33,856 nt of DNA from assembly GCA_042091915.1 (NCBI GenBank), contig JBELGO010000007.1:1-33856 (forward strand), given 5' to 3'. Position numbers and translations under genes: made by a program. The notes under the pieces were generated by a model. That model made no database searches and was not told the DNA's origin. It saw nothing but the letters and a program-made list of their open reading frames with translations. Positions 8,134-16,080 of the stretch are shown here, in pieces (position 1 is the first letter of the stretch; every line of letters begins with the position of its first letter). This stretch comes from LSUCC0057 sp042091915. Lineage in GTDB: Bacteria > Pseudomonadota > Gammaproteobacteria > Pseudomonadales > Porticoccaceae.

Positions 8134-9888
8134 ATGATAAAAAACTTGCTCTGCGTCACTTTAACGCTATTGCTATTATCTAGCTGCGACTCTGCAGCAA
8201 AGCGCACCTCACCAGTGGGTGATGGCACGGTGATATATACCGCCGCACAAGTCATTACCATGGATGATCGCCCAGAGGCGGTTGACCGCAGCGCCGCTGT
8301 AGCGGTTCGCGATGGCGTTATTGTCGCCGTGGGCAGCCGTGAAGTACTTCAGCGCCAACTGCCTAGCGCAACTCTCGACCAGCAGTTTGCCGAGCAGACC
8401 ATTATGCCTGGCTTTATCGAGCCACATCTTCATCCTTACCTAGTCGGCTTGCTACTGCAAATGGAGTTTATTACTCCGCACGATTGGACGCTGCTTGACG
8501 GTCTTCACCCGGGAGTAAAAACTGCTCAAGAGTATCAAAAGCGTTTGCGCGATCATGAAAAAACACTCGCTGATGGCGAGATACTCTTCAGCTGGGGGTA
8601 CCACCCGTTATTCCACGGCGAAATGAGCCGCCAATTTTTAGACACAGTCAGTTCACAGCGCCCCATGGTTATTTTTCATCGCTCTTTTCATGAGGTCTAT
8701 CTCAACAGCGCCGCTATTGCCCAGTTGAATATCGACCCTGCCCTGGACAGTCATCCCACCATCGATTTTGCAATGGGTCACTTTTATGAGACGGGCCTGC
8801 TCGCTATCAGCGCCGAACTTATGGGCCCACTGATGCAACCCGAACCCTACCTCTCCGCATTGGCCAAAGGGAGAGAGCTGATTCATCAACGTGGCATCAC
8901 CACCGTAGGCGATGGTGCTTTTGGCTCGATTAATTTGCCATTAGAACATCAGCTTCTGACACACTCGAGCTGGAACAGTGAGGATGCACCGTTCCATACG
9001 TATCTTCTTCTCGACGGCACTCACCTTCTGGCAAAACACGGCTATAGCGATATTGACCAAGTACTACAGAACGCACAGGAGACGCTCTCTGGCGACCACT
9101 TCACTGTACAAAAGAGACAGATCAAACTCTTTGCTGATGGCGCTGCCTACTCCCAACTGATGCAGATGCGCGACGGTTATATCGATGGTCACAGCGGCGA
9201 GTGGATCATGCCGCCCGCCGAACTAGAGCTCGCCATGCGTCACTTCTGGCAGCGCGACTACCAACTCCACCTGCACGTCAACGGCGACGCCGGGATGCAG
9301 CAGGTATTGGATATTCTGACGGTTTTGCAGCGCCAGCAACCGCGCAGCGACCACCGCACCACCATCCATCACCTAGCCTATGTGCGCCCTGAACAGATGC
9401 AGCAACTCGCAGATTTAGGCGGGATGGTACAAGCCAACCCCTACTATGTTTGGGCTTTAGCCGACACTTATGCGGAACACGGCTTAGGCCCCGAGCGTGC
9501 TGCCAACATGGTTCCCAGTGCCAGTGTAGTCGATGCCGGCATGCCTCTGGCATTTCACAGCGACTTCACCATGGCACCGGCAGACCCGTTATTGCTAGCC
9601 TGGGCCGCGGTCACACGCTACACCGCAGAGGGTAACGTTGTTGCACCAGCACAGCGCATCTCTATCCATGAAGCGATGCAGGCGATCACCTTGGACGCAG
9701 CCATTCAGATGCAAAGAGAGGATGAGATTGGATCAATAGCCGTTGGCAAAAAAGCTAATTTTACTGTTCTCGACAGCGACCCATATCTCTCTTCGCCAGC
9801 TGGCAACGGCGTTCAATTGAAAGACATTGCAGTCACTGCGACAGTGGTCGAAGGAAAAGTCTTTCGACCCTTATCGCAGATTGATTAG
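8134..9888 (+). CDS. Predicted lipoprotein amidohydrolase (amidohydrolase family 3, YtcJ-like)
   Basis: A metal-dependent hydrolase of the amidohydrolase superfamily, predicted to be exported and lipid-anchored. From the ATG at 8134 the N-terminus is a lipoprotein signal: MIKNLL, a Leu-rich core and the lipobox LSSC with the lipidated C18. An in-frame ATG at 8122 would only add four residues. The metal site is seen as HxH in GFIEPHLHP (H98, H100). Later come KLFADGAAYS, LHLHVNGDAG, TTIHHLAYV and the FHSDFTMAPADPL aspartate region, all typical of YtcJ-like enzymes. The small beta-sandwich sequence TAAQVITMDD...VAVRDGVIVAVG precedes them. The C-terminus ends in the usual IAVGKKANFTVLD segment. 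Substrate is unknown; family members hydrolyse N-acyl, formamide and aryl-amide type bonds. It lies 55 bases after the ThDP enzyme on the same strand and converges with the Yip1 gene. Confidence 0.85.
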   Translation: MIKNLLCVTLTLLLLSSCDSAAKRTSPVGDGTVIYTAAQVITMDDRPEAVDRSAAVAVRDGVIVAVGSREVLQRQLPSATLDQQFAEQTIMPGFIEPHLHPYLVGLLLQMEFITPHDWTLLDGLHPGVKTAQEYQKRLRDHEKTLADGEILFSWGYHPLFHGEMSRQFLDTVSSQRPMVIFHRSFHEVYLNSAAIAQLNIDPALDSHPTIDFAMGHFYETGLLAISAELMGPLMQPEPYLSALAKGRELIHQRGITTVGDGAFGSINLPLEHQLLTHSSWNSEDAPFHTYLLLDGTHLLAKHGYSDIDQVLQNAQETLSGDHFTVQKRQIKLFADGAAYSQLMQMRDGYIDGHSGEWIMPPAELELAMRHFWQRDYQLHLHVNGDAGMQQVLDILTVLQRQQPRSDHRTTIHHLAYVRPEQMQQLADLGGMVQANPYYVWALADTYAEHGLGPERAANMVPSASVVDAGMPLAFHSDFTMAPADPLLLAWAAVTRYTAEGNVVAPAQRISIHEAMQAITLDAAIQMQREDEIGSIAVGKKANFTVLDSDPYLSSPAGNGVQLKDIAVTATVVEGKVFRPLSQID

Positions 9889-9930
9889 ACCGAGCCATGT
9901 GTGCTCAATAGTCAAACATTGAACCTAAAA

Positions 9931-10530
9931 TTAGACGTTGATGAACACCGGTGCGGCGACATATTCCCAGAGTATTACCGTAGCGGTGAGAATAACTACA
10001 GCGTAAACCAGAAAAACCAAAAAGAGTGCACTGGCATAGAGCATGCCTTGGTCCTCAGGCACGTTCATCATCGGCGGAACGCCCAAATATAACAGTCTGA
10101 TGGTATAACAACACGCCAATGTCGCCAGCACTATATCGAGCTCCCATATCGGGTAGACCGCTGCTGCGCCGGCCAGATAGACCGGTACACAGGCGTAACC
10201 CACCATGACTACCCCTTTGAGCGGAAAAGAATCTGCGTTATAGGTTTTAGACATCCACTGGCACATTAAGCCAATCACTACAATCGTCGAGACCATTGCC
10301 GCATAAAAAAGTACCGCCAAGGGGGTGGCACTCGCCTCGGTAATGCGAACAATTTCGCCGCCGCGCACATTCCAACCCACCTGGGTGGTGCCGTAGTAAA
10401 ACGCTATCGCGGGAATGGCTGCCAGAGCCAAAACTAAAAGCAGCCGCGCCTTGATGGACTCTTCAGATTTACTTGCCAAACTCTGCCATGTCGCCGCTGG
10501 TTTAAAAATTATGCCCAGTATTTCACCCAC
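9931..10530 (-). CDS. Yip1-family inner membrane protein of unknown function
   Basis: A 199-residue membrane protein with five predicted hydrophobic segments, beginning MGEILGIIFKPAATWQSLA, a start typical of bacterial Yip1 domain proteins (compare the P-x-x-x-W motif near the N-terminus). The mid-protein stretch GVVMVGYACVPVYLAGAAA and the P-x-x-M segment LYLGVPPMMNVPEDQG are also characteristic. Function of bacterial members is not established. It is the last gene of the minus-strand cluster following the cbb3 assembly genes but is separated from the SafE-like gene by 115 bases. That gap holds a perfect FNR/Anr box at a position suited to activating this gene, which suggests expression at low oxygen and a link to the oxidase. 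It converges with the amidohydrolase. Confidence 0.8.
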   Translation of the reverse strand: MGEILGIIFKPAATWQSLASKSEESIKARLLLVLALAAIPAIAFYYGTTQVGWNVRGGEIVRITEASATPLAVLFYAAMVSTIVVIGLMCQWMSKTYNADSFPLKGVVMVGYACVPVYLAGAAAVYPIWELDIVLATLACCYTIRLLYLGVPPMMNVPEDQGMLYASALFLVFLVYAVVILTATVILWEYVAAPVFINV

Positions 10531-10562
10531 AAAGATACCCTCATTTTTACCGTTATTGTTGT

Positions 10563-10603
10563 AGTGTAGGCTCTCGCCAACGCAATGTTTTGATCAATAT
10601 CAA
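10563..10603 (-). promoter_or_regulatory. FNR/Anr box and predicted -10 in front of the Yip1 gene
   Basis: TTGAT-CAAT-ATCAA at 10590-10603 is a perfect match to the FNR/Anr consensus TTGAT-N4-ATCAA. On the minus strand a -10-like TACACT reads from 10568 to 10563. If the box sits at -41.5, the start is near 10555, about seven bases past that -10, which is the geometry of a class II FNR-activated promoter. The Yip1 gene starts at 10530. On the plus strand the site would point only into the end of the SafE-like gene. The rest of the 10531-10645 gap shows nothing more. Confidence 0.7.
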
Positions 10604-10645
10604 TTTTATCACCCCCCGACAGCAAGGCTCGACGCTACCGCAAGA

Positions 10646-11377
10646 TTATTTATTCTGGTGATGGTGCGGCGCAGAGGCGCGACTGTCAATATTGTCAGGG
10701 CTGCTGTGAGTGCTGTGCCGCTGATGGGCTACGACTGTCATCACCATCATCACTGCCATTCCCAGCAGCAACAGACCACTCAAACGGCGCAGCCAAGGCT
10801 TTTGTAAATAGCCACTCAGCTGGCCAGAGAACCAACTCGCAGCCAACATCGCAGGCAGGGTACCAAGCCCAAAAGCGGCCATACCCAGAGCACCTTGTAA
10901 GGCTGAACCACTCGCCAGCGCCATGCCCACTGCGGTGTAGACCAAGCCGCAGGGCAGCCAGCCCCAGACCGCACCCACCGCGTAGGCGCCTACACCACTG
11001 TTGACCGAAGTGAGCGGCTTACTGAGGGGTTGAATATGTCTCCAGACATGTGCACCGATCTTTTCAAGCTGTACAAGTCCTCGCCATACACCCATCACAT
11101 AGAGCCCCATCGCCGCCACCAGCGCTGCCGCCAATAACCGCAGCAGGGGTGCCAATTGCAGTAACTCGGCGGTCAATTGACTGACCCAGCCAGCCACTAA
11201 GCCCACCGCCATATAGCTGCTAATACGGCCCAACTGATAACCCCAAATAATAGTGTTGCGCTGACCACTAGTTCCACCCAGTGCTATCGCAATAGGCCCG
11301 CACATACCTACACAGTGGCTAGCGCCGAGAAGACCCACCAAAAAGAGTGCGGGCAGCGCCGACATCTCCCAGCCCAT
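10646..11377 (-). CDS. SafE/UreH-like membrane protein, probable copper handling for cbb3 oxidase
   Basis: A 243-residue polytopic protein of the heavy-metal-transport / SafE (UreH-2) type, with about six hydrophobic segments. The N-terminal GASHCVGMCGPIAIALGG carries the conserved H-C-x-G-M-C-G metal-binding motif in the first helix, and a second helix pair has WGWLPCGLVYTAVGMALASG. The tail is His-rich (SAPHHHQNK; also AHQRHSTHSS). Proteins of this type are found beside ccoGHIS in many Proteobacteria and are thought to help copper supply or assembly; no direct sulfite export role is implied. The ATG overlaps the ccoS stop in a TAATG arrangement, so it is the last gene of the ccoGHIS operon. 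A start at 11365 (MSALPA) is also possible. Confidence 0.85.
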   Translation of the reverse strand: MGWEMSALPALFLVGLLGASHCVGMCGPIAIALGGTSGQRNTIIWGYQLGRISSYMAVGLVAGWVSQLTAELLQLAPLLRLLAAALVAAMGLYVMGVWRGLVQLEKIGAHVWRHIQPLSKPLTSVNSGVGAYAVGAVWGWLPCGLVYTAVGMALASGSALQGALGMAAFGLGTLPAMLAASWFSGQLSGYLQKPWLRRLSGLLLLGMAVMMVMTVVAHQRHSTHSSPDNIDSRASAPHHHQNK

Positions 11378-11541
11378 TATTTCTCTCCCGGTGAAGACGA
11401 TTTGGACTCTTCGAACAAAATACGTTCAGCCTCGCTATCTAAATCATCGTATTGGCCGTTATTGACTGCCCAGAACAACAGCCATGCCGCTGCTGCTATA
11501 ACCAATAGAGATAGAGGGATTAGAAAATACAGACTCTGCAT
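11377..11541 (-). CDS. ccoS: cbb3-type oxidase assembly protein CcoS
   Basis: A 54-residue single-span membrane protein required for insertion of heme and copper cofactors into CcoN. The sequence starts MQSLYFLIPLSLLVIAAAA, then WLLFWAVNNGQYDDLDSEA, matching the family signature W-A-x-x-x-G-Q-Y/F-D-D-L-D, and ends with an acidic-polar tail (ILFEESKSSSPGEK). The start at 11541 is preferred over longer in-frame extensions to 11643 because GGAG lies just upstream and because the family begins there. It overlaps ccoI by 1-2 dozen bases (CcoI ends at 11559) only if the longer frame were used; from 11541 there is a 17-base gap. Confidence 0.93.
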   Translation of the reverse strand: MQSLYFLIPLSLLVIAAAAWLLFWAVNNGQYDDLDSEAERILFEESKSSSPGEK

Positions 11542-11558
11542 ACAAATTTCTCCAGCGG

Positions 11559-14039
11559 TTAAGTGGCTTTGCTGCGGCGCAGACGCAAGGCGTTGAGCAG
11601 CACAATCAGAGAACTGCTGCTCATACCAACAGCCGCAGCCCATGGCGGCACAAGGCCGGCGGCGGCCAACGGCAGAGCCAATAAATTGTAACCCACTGCC
11701 CAGCCAATATTTTGCCCAATAACTGCGCGTGTCTGACGCGCTACGTCTATCGCTTTTGGCAGCGCTGTGAGGTCATCGCCCAGCAGTAGCGCATCTGCAG
11801 AAAGCTGCGTGACATCGGCTGCGCGACCCATGGCTATGGAAATATCGGCACTGCGCAACACGGGGACATCATTGATCCCATCGCCGACCATGACCACTTT
11901 AGCCCCTTGTTGCTGCCGAGTGCGCAGCTCGGACAATTTTTGCTCGGGACGCAGGCCAAACTGCTGATCATCGATCTCAAGGGGTGCTAACAATTGAGCC
12001 GCTTGTGGCGATGGGTCACCAGACAATACCGCCAGGTCGATCCGATCTGTGCGCAGCTGCGAGACAGCCTCCTTCGCCGACGGACGCAACTGATCGGCAA
12101 ACGCAAAACAGGCCAACCAACCGGCACTATTAGCCAGCCAGACTTGGCTGGTAGCACTGCAATCAGTGGAATTTTCACTCGGTACTGGCTGCTCCCAGTC
12201 GAATTGATTTGCCACCCAATCCGCTCGTCCAAGGGCTAGCAGTTGACCTTGCACCACGCCGCACACTCCACAGCCTGCGACAAACGTTTGTCGCTCTGCG
12301 GCTGGCAGTGAAAGATCAGCCACAAAGCGTTGCAGTGCCATTGCAACCGGGTGACGGCCGCCACTTTCCAACTGTGCGGCCCAGTGCAATACCGTGGTCT
12401 CATCCCTGCTTGCCTCTGGCGCCATTTCAATACCGACAAGGCTCAGAGTTCCGCCGGTTAACGTACCGGTTTTATCAAATAGTAGGGTGTTGCAAGTAGC
12501 CAGTCGTTCGACACAGTGGCGATTAGTCACCAGCAATCCATCACTGCGCAACTCAGCTGCCGCCACTGCCAATGCCGTAGGTGTAGCCAACGATAGTGCA
12601 CATGGACAAGTCACTACGAGCACCGAAAGTGCCACCCAAAAGCCGTGCTGCAGAGATGGTTCAGCCGCCCACAGCCACCAGTAGAGGAGTACCGCAGATG
12701 CACACAACAGCACCGCGCCGACAAAAGCTCCCGCCAAACGATCGGCCCGAGCCACCCACTCGGGTTTGTCCGTCGCCGCTTGCTCGGCTATGCGCATAAT
12801 CGCCGCAAGCTGTGTCTGTTGGCCTACCGCGGTGAGACGAATCGTCAACGGATTATCGCCATTCACCGTACCCGCAGCTACGCTGTCACCCACCTGTTTG
12901 AGCTGAGCGGCCGCCTCACCAGTCAACACTGCCTCTTCTACTGAACTCTGCCCGGCCGTTACTACTCCGTCACAAGGTATAAGTTGCCCTGGGTAGATAC
13001 GCACGCTATCGCCCAGCTGCAGTTGACGCAGTGGCACACTCTGCTCTTCTCCCTCTGCGTCTATACGCACTGCGATCGGTGGCAGAAGCTCATCGGTAGA
13101 GTAGAGCGAAAGCAGATTGCGGTAGCGCAAACGCTGCTCAATATAACGCCCGAGCAGCAGGAAAAAGCAGAACATCGATACCGAATCGAAGTAGACCTCA
13201 CCCCCACCGCGCAAAGTCGCATAGGTGCTTGCCAGATAGGCCAGCACAACAGCCAGTGAGACCGGCAGATCCATCACCAGATGGCCGAGGCGCAGGGCAC
13301 GCCAAGCCGCCCGATAGAAAGGCAGCGCCGAATAAAACACCACCGGTGTCACCAACACCCAACTCACCCAGCGCAACAGCTGCTGCCAGTGTGGATCAAT
13401 ATCTTGATAGCCACCGGCGTAGAGAGCGATAGCCACCATCCCCGCTTGCATCATCGCCAAACCAGCCACGCCGAGTCGCAACAGCATACTCTTCAGTGCA
13501 CTGTCGCTTGTTTTATCGCGTTGATAGGGACTCAGCGGTGTCCCTTGATAACCAATTTCGCGCAATTTGCTCAACAGTGTCGACAGCGCTAGCTGCTCTG
13601 GCTGCCAGCGCACTCGCGCGCGATGAGTGGTACCGTTGACAGTGACCGTTTGAACTGCGGGAATATCAGTTAAATGTTTTTCGATCAACCAGCTGCATGC
13701 CGTACAGGTGATGCCCTCAATCGCCAGCGTAGCTGTAACGCTACCGTCTTCATGATTGTGGAGGTAATCGGCGGCCAAATCAGACAGATCCCACACCAAC
13801 AGATCACTGCTGTCTTCTGGGCGTGGGTCGGGACGATCGCTGCGCGCCGAGCGGAACTGATAAAACGAATCCAAACCACCGCTGACAATAGCGCTGGCAA
13901 CAGCCTGACAACCGATACAACAAAACTGCTGAGCCTCTCCTTGAATGACAAACTCAAATTTATCATCCGCCGGAACGGGCAACCCGCAGTGAAAACAGCC
14001 GCTAGTATCAGGGTCCATGGCGCGGTCTACTGCGCTCAA
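11559..14039 (-). CDS. ccoI: P-type ATPase CcoI (FixI-like), copper transporter for cbb3 assembly
   Basis: A P1B-type ATPase of 826 residues, which in characterised homologues moves copper across the inner membrane for cbb3 assembly. The cytoplasmic N-terminus has a cysteine-rich zinc-ribbon-like part (C15xxC18, C40-C41, C44), then a heavy-metal-associated domain with GITCTACSW (C112, C115). About eight membrane helices follow, with the ion-binding TCPCAL motif at C478 and C480. The TGEA actuator motif is at 373-376, the phosphorylated DKTGTLT at D522, and GDGINDVPVL toward the end. The start is uncertain: a TTG at 14039 overlaps the fixH stop by three bases (TTGA), while an ATG at 14018 would shorten the protein by seven residues and leave a 17-base gap. 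Residue numbers use the TTG. Neither has a strong ribosome binding site. Confidence 0.93.
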   Translation of the reverse strand: MSAVDRAMDPDTSGCFHCGLPVPADDKFEFVIQGEAQQFCCIGCQAVASAIVSGGLDSFYQFRSARSDRPDPRPEDSSDLLVWDLSDLAADYLHNHEDGSVTATLAIEGITCTACSWLIEKHLTDIPAVQTVTVNGTTHRARVRWQPEQLALSTLLSKLREIGYQGTPLSPYQRDKTSDSALKSMLLRLGVAGLAMMQAGMVAIALYAGGYQDIDPHWQQLLRWVSWVLVTPVVFYSALPFYRAAWRALRLGHLVMDLPVSLAVVLAYLASTYATLRGGGEVYFDSVSMFCFFLLLGRYIEQRLRYRNLLSLYSTDELLPPIAVRIDAEGEEQSVPLRQLQLGDSVRIYPGQLIPCDGVVTAGQSSVEEAVLTGEAAAQLKQVGDSVAAGTVNGDNPLTIRLTAVGQQTQLAAIMRIAEQAATDKPEWVARADRLAGAFVGAVLLCASAVLLYWWLWAAEPSLQHGFWVALSVLVVTCPCALSLATPTALAVAAAELRSDGLLVTNRHCVERLATCNTLLFDKTGTLTGGTLSLVGIEMAPEASRDETTVLHWAAQLESGGRHPVAMALQRFVADLSLPAAERQTFVAGCGVCGVVQGQLLALGRADWVANQFDWEQPVPSENSTDCSATSQVWLANSAGWLACFAFADQLRPSAKEAVSQLRTDRIDLAVLSGDPSPQAAQLLAPLEIDDQQFGLRPEQKLSELRTRQQQGAKVVMVGDGINDVPVLRSADISIAMGRAADVTQLSADALLLGDDLTALPKAIDVARQTRAVIGQNIGWAVGYNLLALPLAAAGLVPPWAAAVGMSSSSLIVLLNALRLRRSKAT

Positions 14040-14563
14040 TCTGCCGTCAGTAGTCGGCTATCGCCGTAACTGAAGTTGATCTGACCATCTAGCCGCCAGG
14101 CGCGCTCCTCACCAGTCAGACGCAAATAGTAATTATCTTGTAGTGGCACGCTGAGCTCTCCCTGGTAGCGGTGACCCGCTCCCTCTAAGGCAGTCAGGAG
14201 AATGGTCACATCGCGCTCAGCCAATATTGGGTGCTGCAATTTAAGTTCGATAGTAGAACCCGGAGAAACTAGCGGTTCTGCGCTGTTCAGCTCCACCTCG
14301 ACGCTGTCAGCCTGGCGATTAAATTTCACGCGTGCCTGCATACCCCACTCTGCAGCGCGTTGCTGGCCCGCGAGTGATTGGTTGATAGCCAACCCTTCTC
14401 GATAATAGTCATCGTCTACCGTTGCATCGCGATTTGCGAAAGCGATATAGACTGTGATCAAACCGGCCACCACAACGCTAGCGGGCAAGGCAATGATGAA
14501 CCACGGCCAAAATTGGCGATACCAGGGCTCGAGTGTGGCGGGGGTTTTGTTCTTGGTCATCAT
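14036..14563 (-). CDS. ccoH: cbb3 oxidase maturation protein FixH/CcoH
   Basis: A 175-residue membrane protein with one N-terminal transmembrane segment (FIIALPASVVVAGLITVYIAF) and a periplasmic beta-rich domain, typical of FixH/CcoH. The early sequence PWYRQFWPWFIIALP and the DDYYREGLAINQ segment match the family. CcoH is associated with the assembly or stabilisation of the cbb3 complex. It sits between ccoG and ccoI in the usual ccoGHIS order. Two ATG codons in tandem (14563 and 14560) are possible starts. Its TGA overlaps the candidate TTG start of ccoI. Confidence 0.88.
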   Translation of the reverse strand: MMTKNKTPATLEPWYRQFWPWFIIALPASVVVAGLITVYIAFANRDATVDDDYYREGLAINQSLAGQQRAAEWGMQARVKFNRQADSVEVELNSAEPLVSPGSTIELKLQHPILAERDVTILLTALEGAGHRYQGELSVPLQDNYYLRLTGEERAWRLDGQINFSYGDSRLLTAD

Positions 14564-14615
14564 CTATAGCTCTGTCGATTGAGTGCAGTTATTTTAACCC
14601 CAATGGGTCAGCTAG

Positions 14616-16028
14616 CTAACGCACTGGCGAGATAAAACGGCTCTCAACACGGTCGCTCAGATCGCCGTCAGTTCGCTCACTGACAATAAAAGCAATCGGT
14701 ACATTGGGGCTAACGATACGCTGCTCTGGCAGTGACAGACGCACCAACAGCTCACCCACTTCACCCGCTTCAATCATCACCTCGCGCTGGCCGATGTACT
14801 CAAGCGGCAAGCCACTCTCTACACCGATTAAATAGTGATGGTCGCGCTGATCCATATTGTTAATCTTTACCGTGTAACTGTTTTCTACAACACCATCTGG
14901 GCGCAAGCGATAGAGCATATCGCGGTCGCGAATAACATCCATCTCCAGCGGCGTGCGAGTCGCCAAAGTGTAGACAAACAGCAGGCTCATCACTGTCACA
15001 GCAGTGACATAGCCGACAAAGCGCGGCCGCAAGAAACGCACCGGCTCACCTTTTAACAATGCGTTCTCTGAGGTAAAACTGATCAGGCCGCGCGGGTAGT
15101 TCAACTTATCCATTACCGCATTGCAGGCGTCGATACAGAGCCCGCAGCTAATACACTCGTACTGCAGACCGTTGCGGATATCTATTCCGGTAGGGCAGAC
15201 TTGTACGCACAAGGTGCAATCGACACAGTCACCCAGCTCGCCGCTACCGCGCTGATAGTCGTGGTGGCGCGATCCCCGTTTCTCTCCGCGCGCTGCATCG
15301 TAAGAGACTACAAGAGTATCCGAATCGAACATCACAGACTGAAAACGCGCATACGGGCAGACATATTTACAGATCTGCTCGCGCATAAAGCCGGCATTAA
15401 CAAAAGTGCCTACAGTAAAAAATGCCACCCAAAAAACCGCGGCGGGATGCGCTGCCCAGTTGAACATATCGACGACCAACTGATCGATAGGATTGAAATA
15501 ACCGACAAAGGTCAAACCGGTGGCAAAAGCCACCAATAACCAACCCAGCAGTTTGCCGCCTTTGCGAGCTATTTTTTCGATGCTCCAAGGTGAGTTATCC
15601 AATCTTATGCGACGATTGCGATCGCCCTCAAAGCGCTCTTCGATAGCCATAAAGATCTGGGTAAATACCGTTTGCGGGCATGAAAAACCACACCAAACTC
15701 TGCCAAACAAGTTAGTCACGGTAAACAGCGCGAAGGCAGCAATGATCAGCAACCAGGCCAGCAAGGGAAAGTCTTGCGGCCAGAAGGTAATCCAGAAAAC
15801 GTGGAATTTTCGCTCCACCAGATCGAACAGCATGGCTGGTCGACCGTCAATTTTGAACCAGGGGATTAAGAAGTATGCTCCCAGAAAAGGGATCCAGCTC
15901 CAGTTTTGCAGTCGTCGGAAAAAACCGTTGAGCCGACGCGTGTAGATTTTTTCTGCAGTTTGATAGAGATCTAAAACCTGTATCGCTTCGTTGTTTTGGT
16001 GTTGCTTACCAGAGACTGGCTCGCTCAT
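14616..16028 (-). CDS. ccoG: Cytochrome c oxidase accessory protein CcoG (FixG-like ferredoxin)
   Basis: A membrane-bound iron-sulfur protein of 470 residues with five hydrophobic segments, believed to act as a cupric reductase in the supply of Cu(I) to cbb3. Motifs include CGFSCPQTVF (C113, C117), REQICKYVCPYARFQ, and two 4Fe-4S ferredoxin sites: C268xxC271xxC274xxxC278 and C292xxC295xxC298xxxC302. The C-terminal approximately 120 residues form the Ig-like FixG/CcoG domain. The start at 16028 (MSEPVSGKQH) is chosen because AGGAG lies seven bases upstream; a longer frame to 16055 has no such site. It lies 52 bases after ccoP, with a hairpin in the gap. Confidence 0.94.
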   Translation of the reverse strand: MSEPVSGKQHQNNEAIQVLDLYQTAEKIYTRRLNGFFRRLQNWSWIPFLGAYFLIPWFKIDGRPAMLFDLVERKFHVFWITFWPQDFPLLAWLLIIAAFALFTVTNLFGRVWCGFSCPQTVFTQIFMAIEERFEGDRNRRIRLDNSPWSIEKIARKGGKLLGWLLVAFATGLTFVGYFNPIDQLVVDMFNWAAHPAAVFWVAFFTVGTFVNAGFMREQICKYVCPYARFQSVMFDSDTLVVSYDAARGEKRGSRHHDYQRGSGELGDCVDCTLCVQVCPTGIDIRNGLQYECISCGLCIDACNAVMDKLNYPRGLISFTSENALLKGEPVRFLRPRFVGYVTAVTVMSLLFVYTLATRTPLEMDVIRDRDMLYRLRPDGVVENSYTVKINNMDQRDHHYLIGVESGLPLEYIGQREVMIEAGEVGELLVRLSLPEQRIVSPNVPIAFIVSERTDGDLSDRVESRFISPVR

Positions 16029-16044
16029 AAAAACTCCTGTTACA

Positions 16045-16070
16045 CCCACTGGCACTGCACAACCAGTGGG
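16045..16070 (-). promoter_or_regulatory. Intercistronic hairpin between ccoP and ccoG
   Basis: CCCACTGG at 16045-16052 and CCAGTGGG at 16063-16070 form a perfect eight-base-pair stem with a ten-base loop, in the 52-base gap between the ccoP stop and the ccoG start. There is no T-run behind it on the minus strand, so it is unlikely to terminate transcription by itself. It may protect or process the ccoNOQP message, or partly reduce read-through into ccoGHIS. This is inference from sequence. Confidence 0.5.
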
Positions 16071-16080
16071 ACGTTAACCA

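Noticed and set aside
10646..11377. Reading the SafE-like protein as a sulfite exporter
   Set aside because: The HCxGMCG motif, the His-rich tail and its place directly behind ccoS point to metal handling for cbb3 oxidase, not sulfite export.
12394..12944. Overlapping plus-strand open frames opposite ccoI
   Set aside because: They contain no recognisable domains and are antisense shadows of the ATPase gene.
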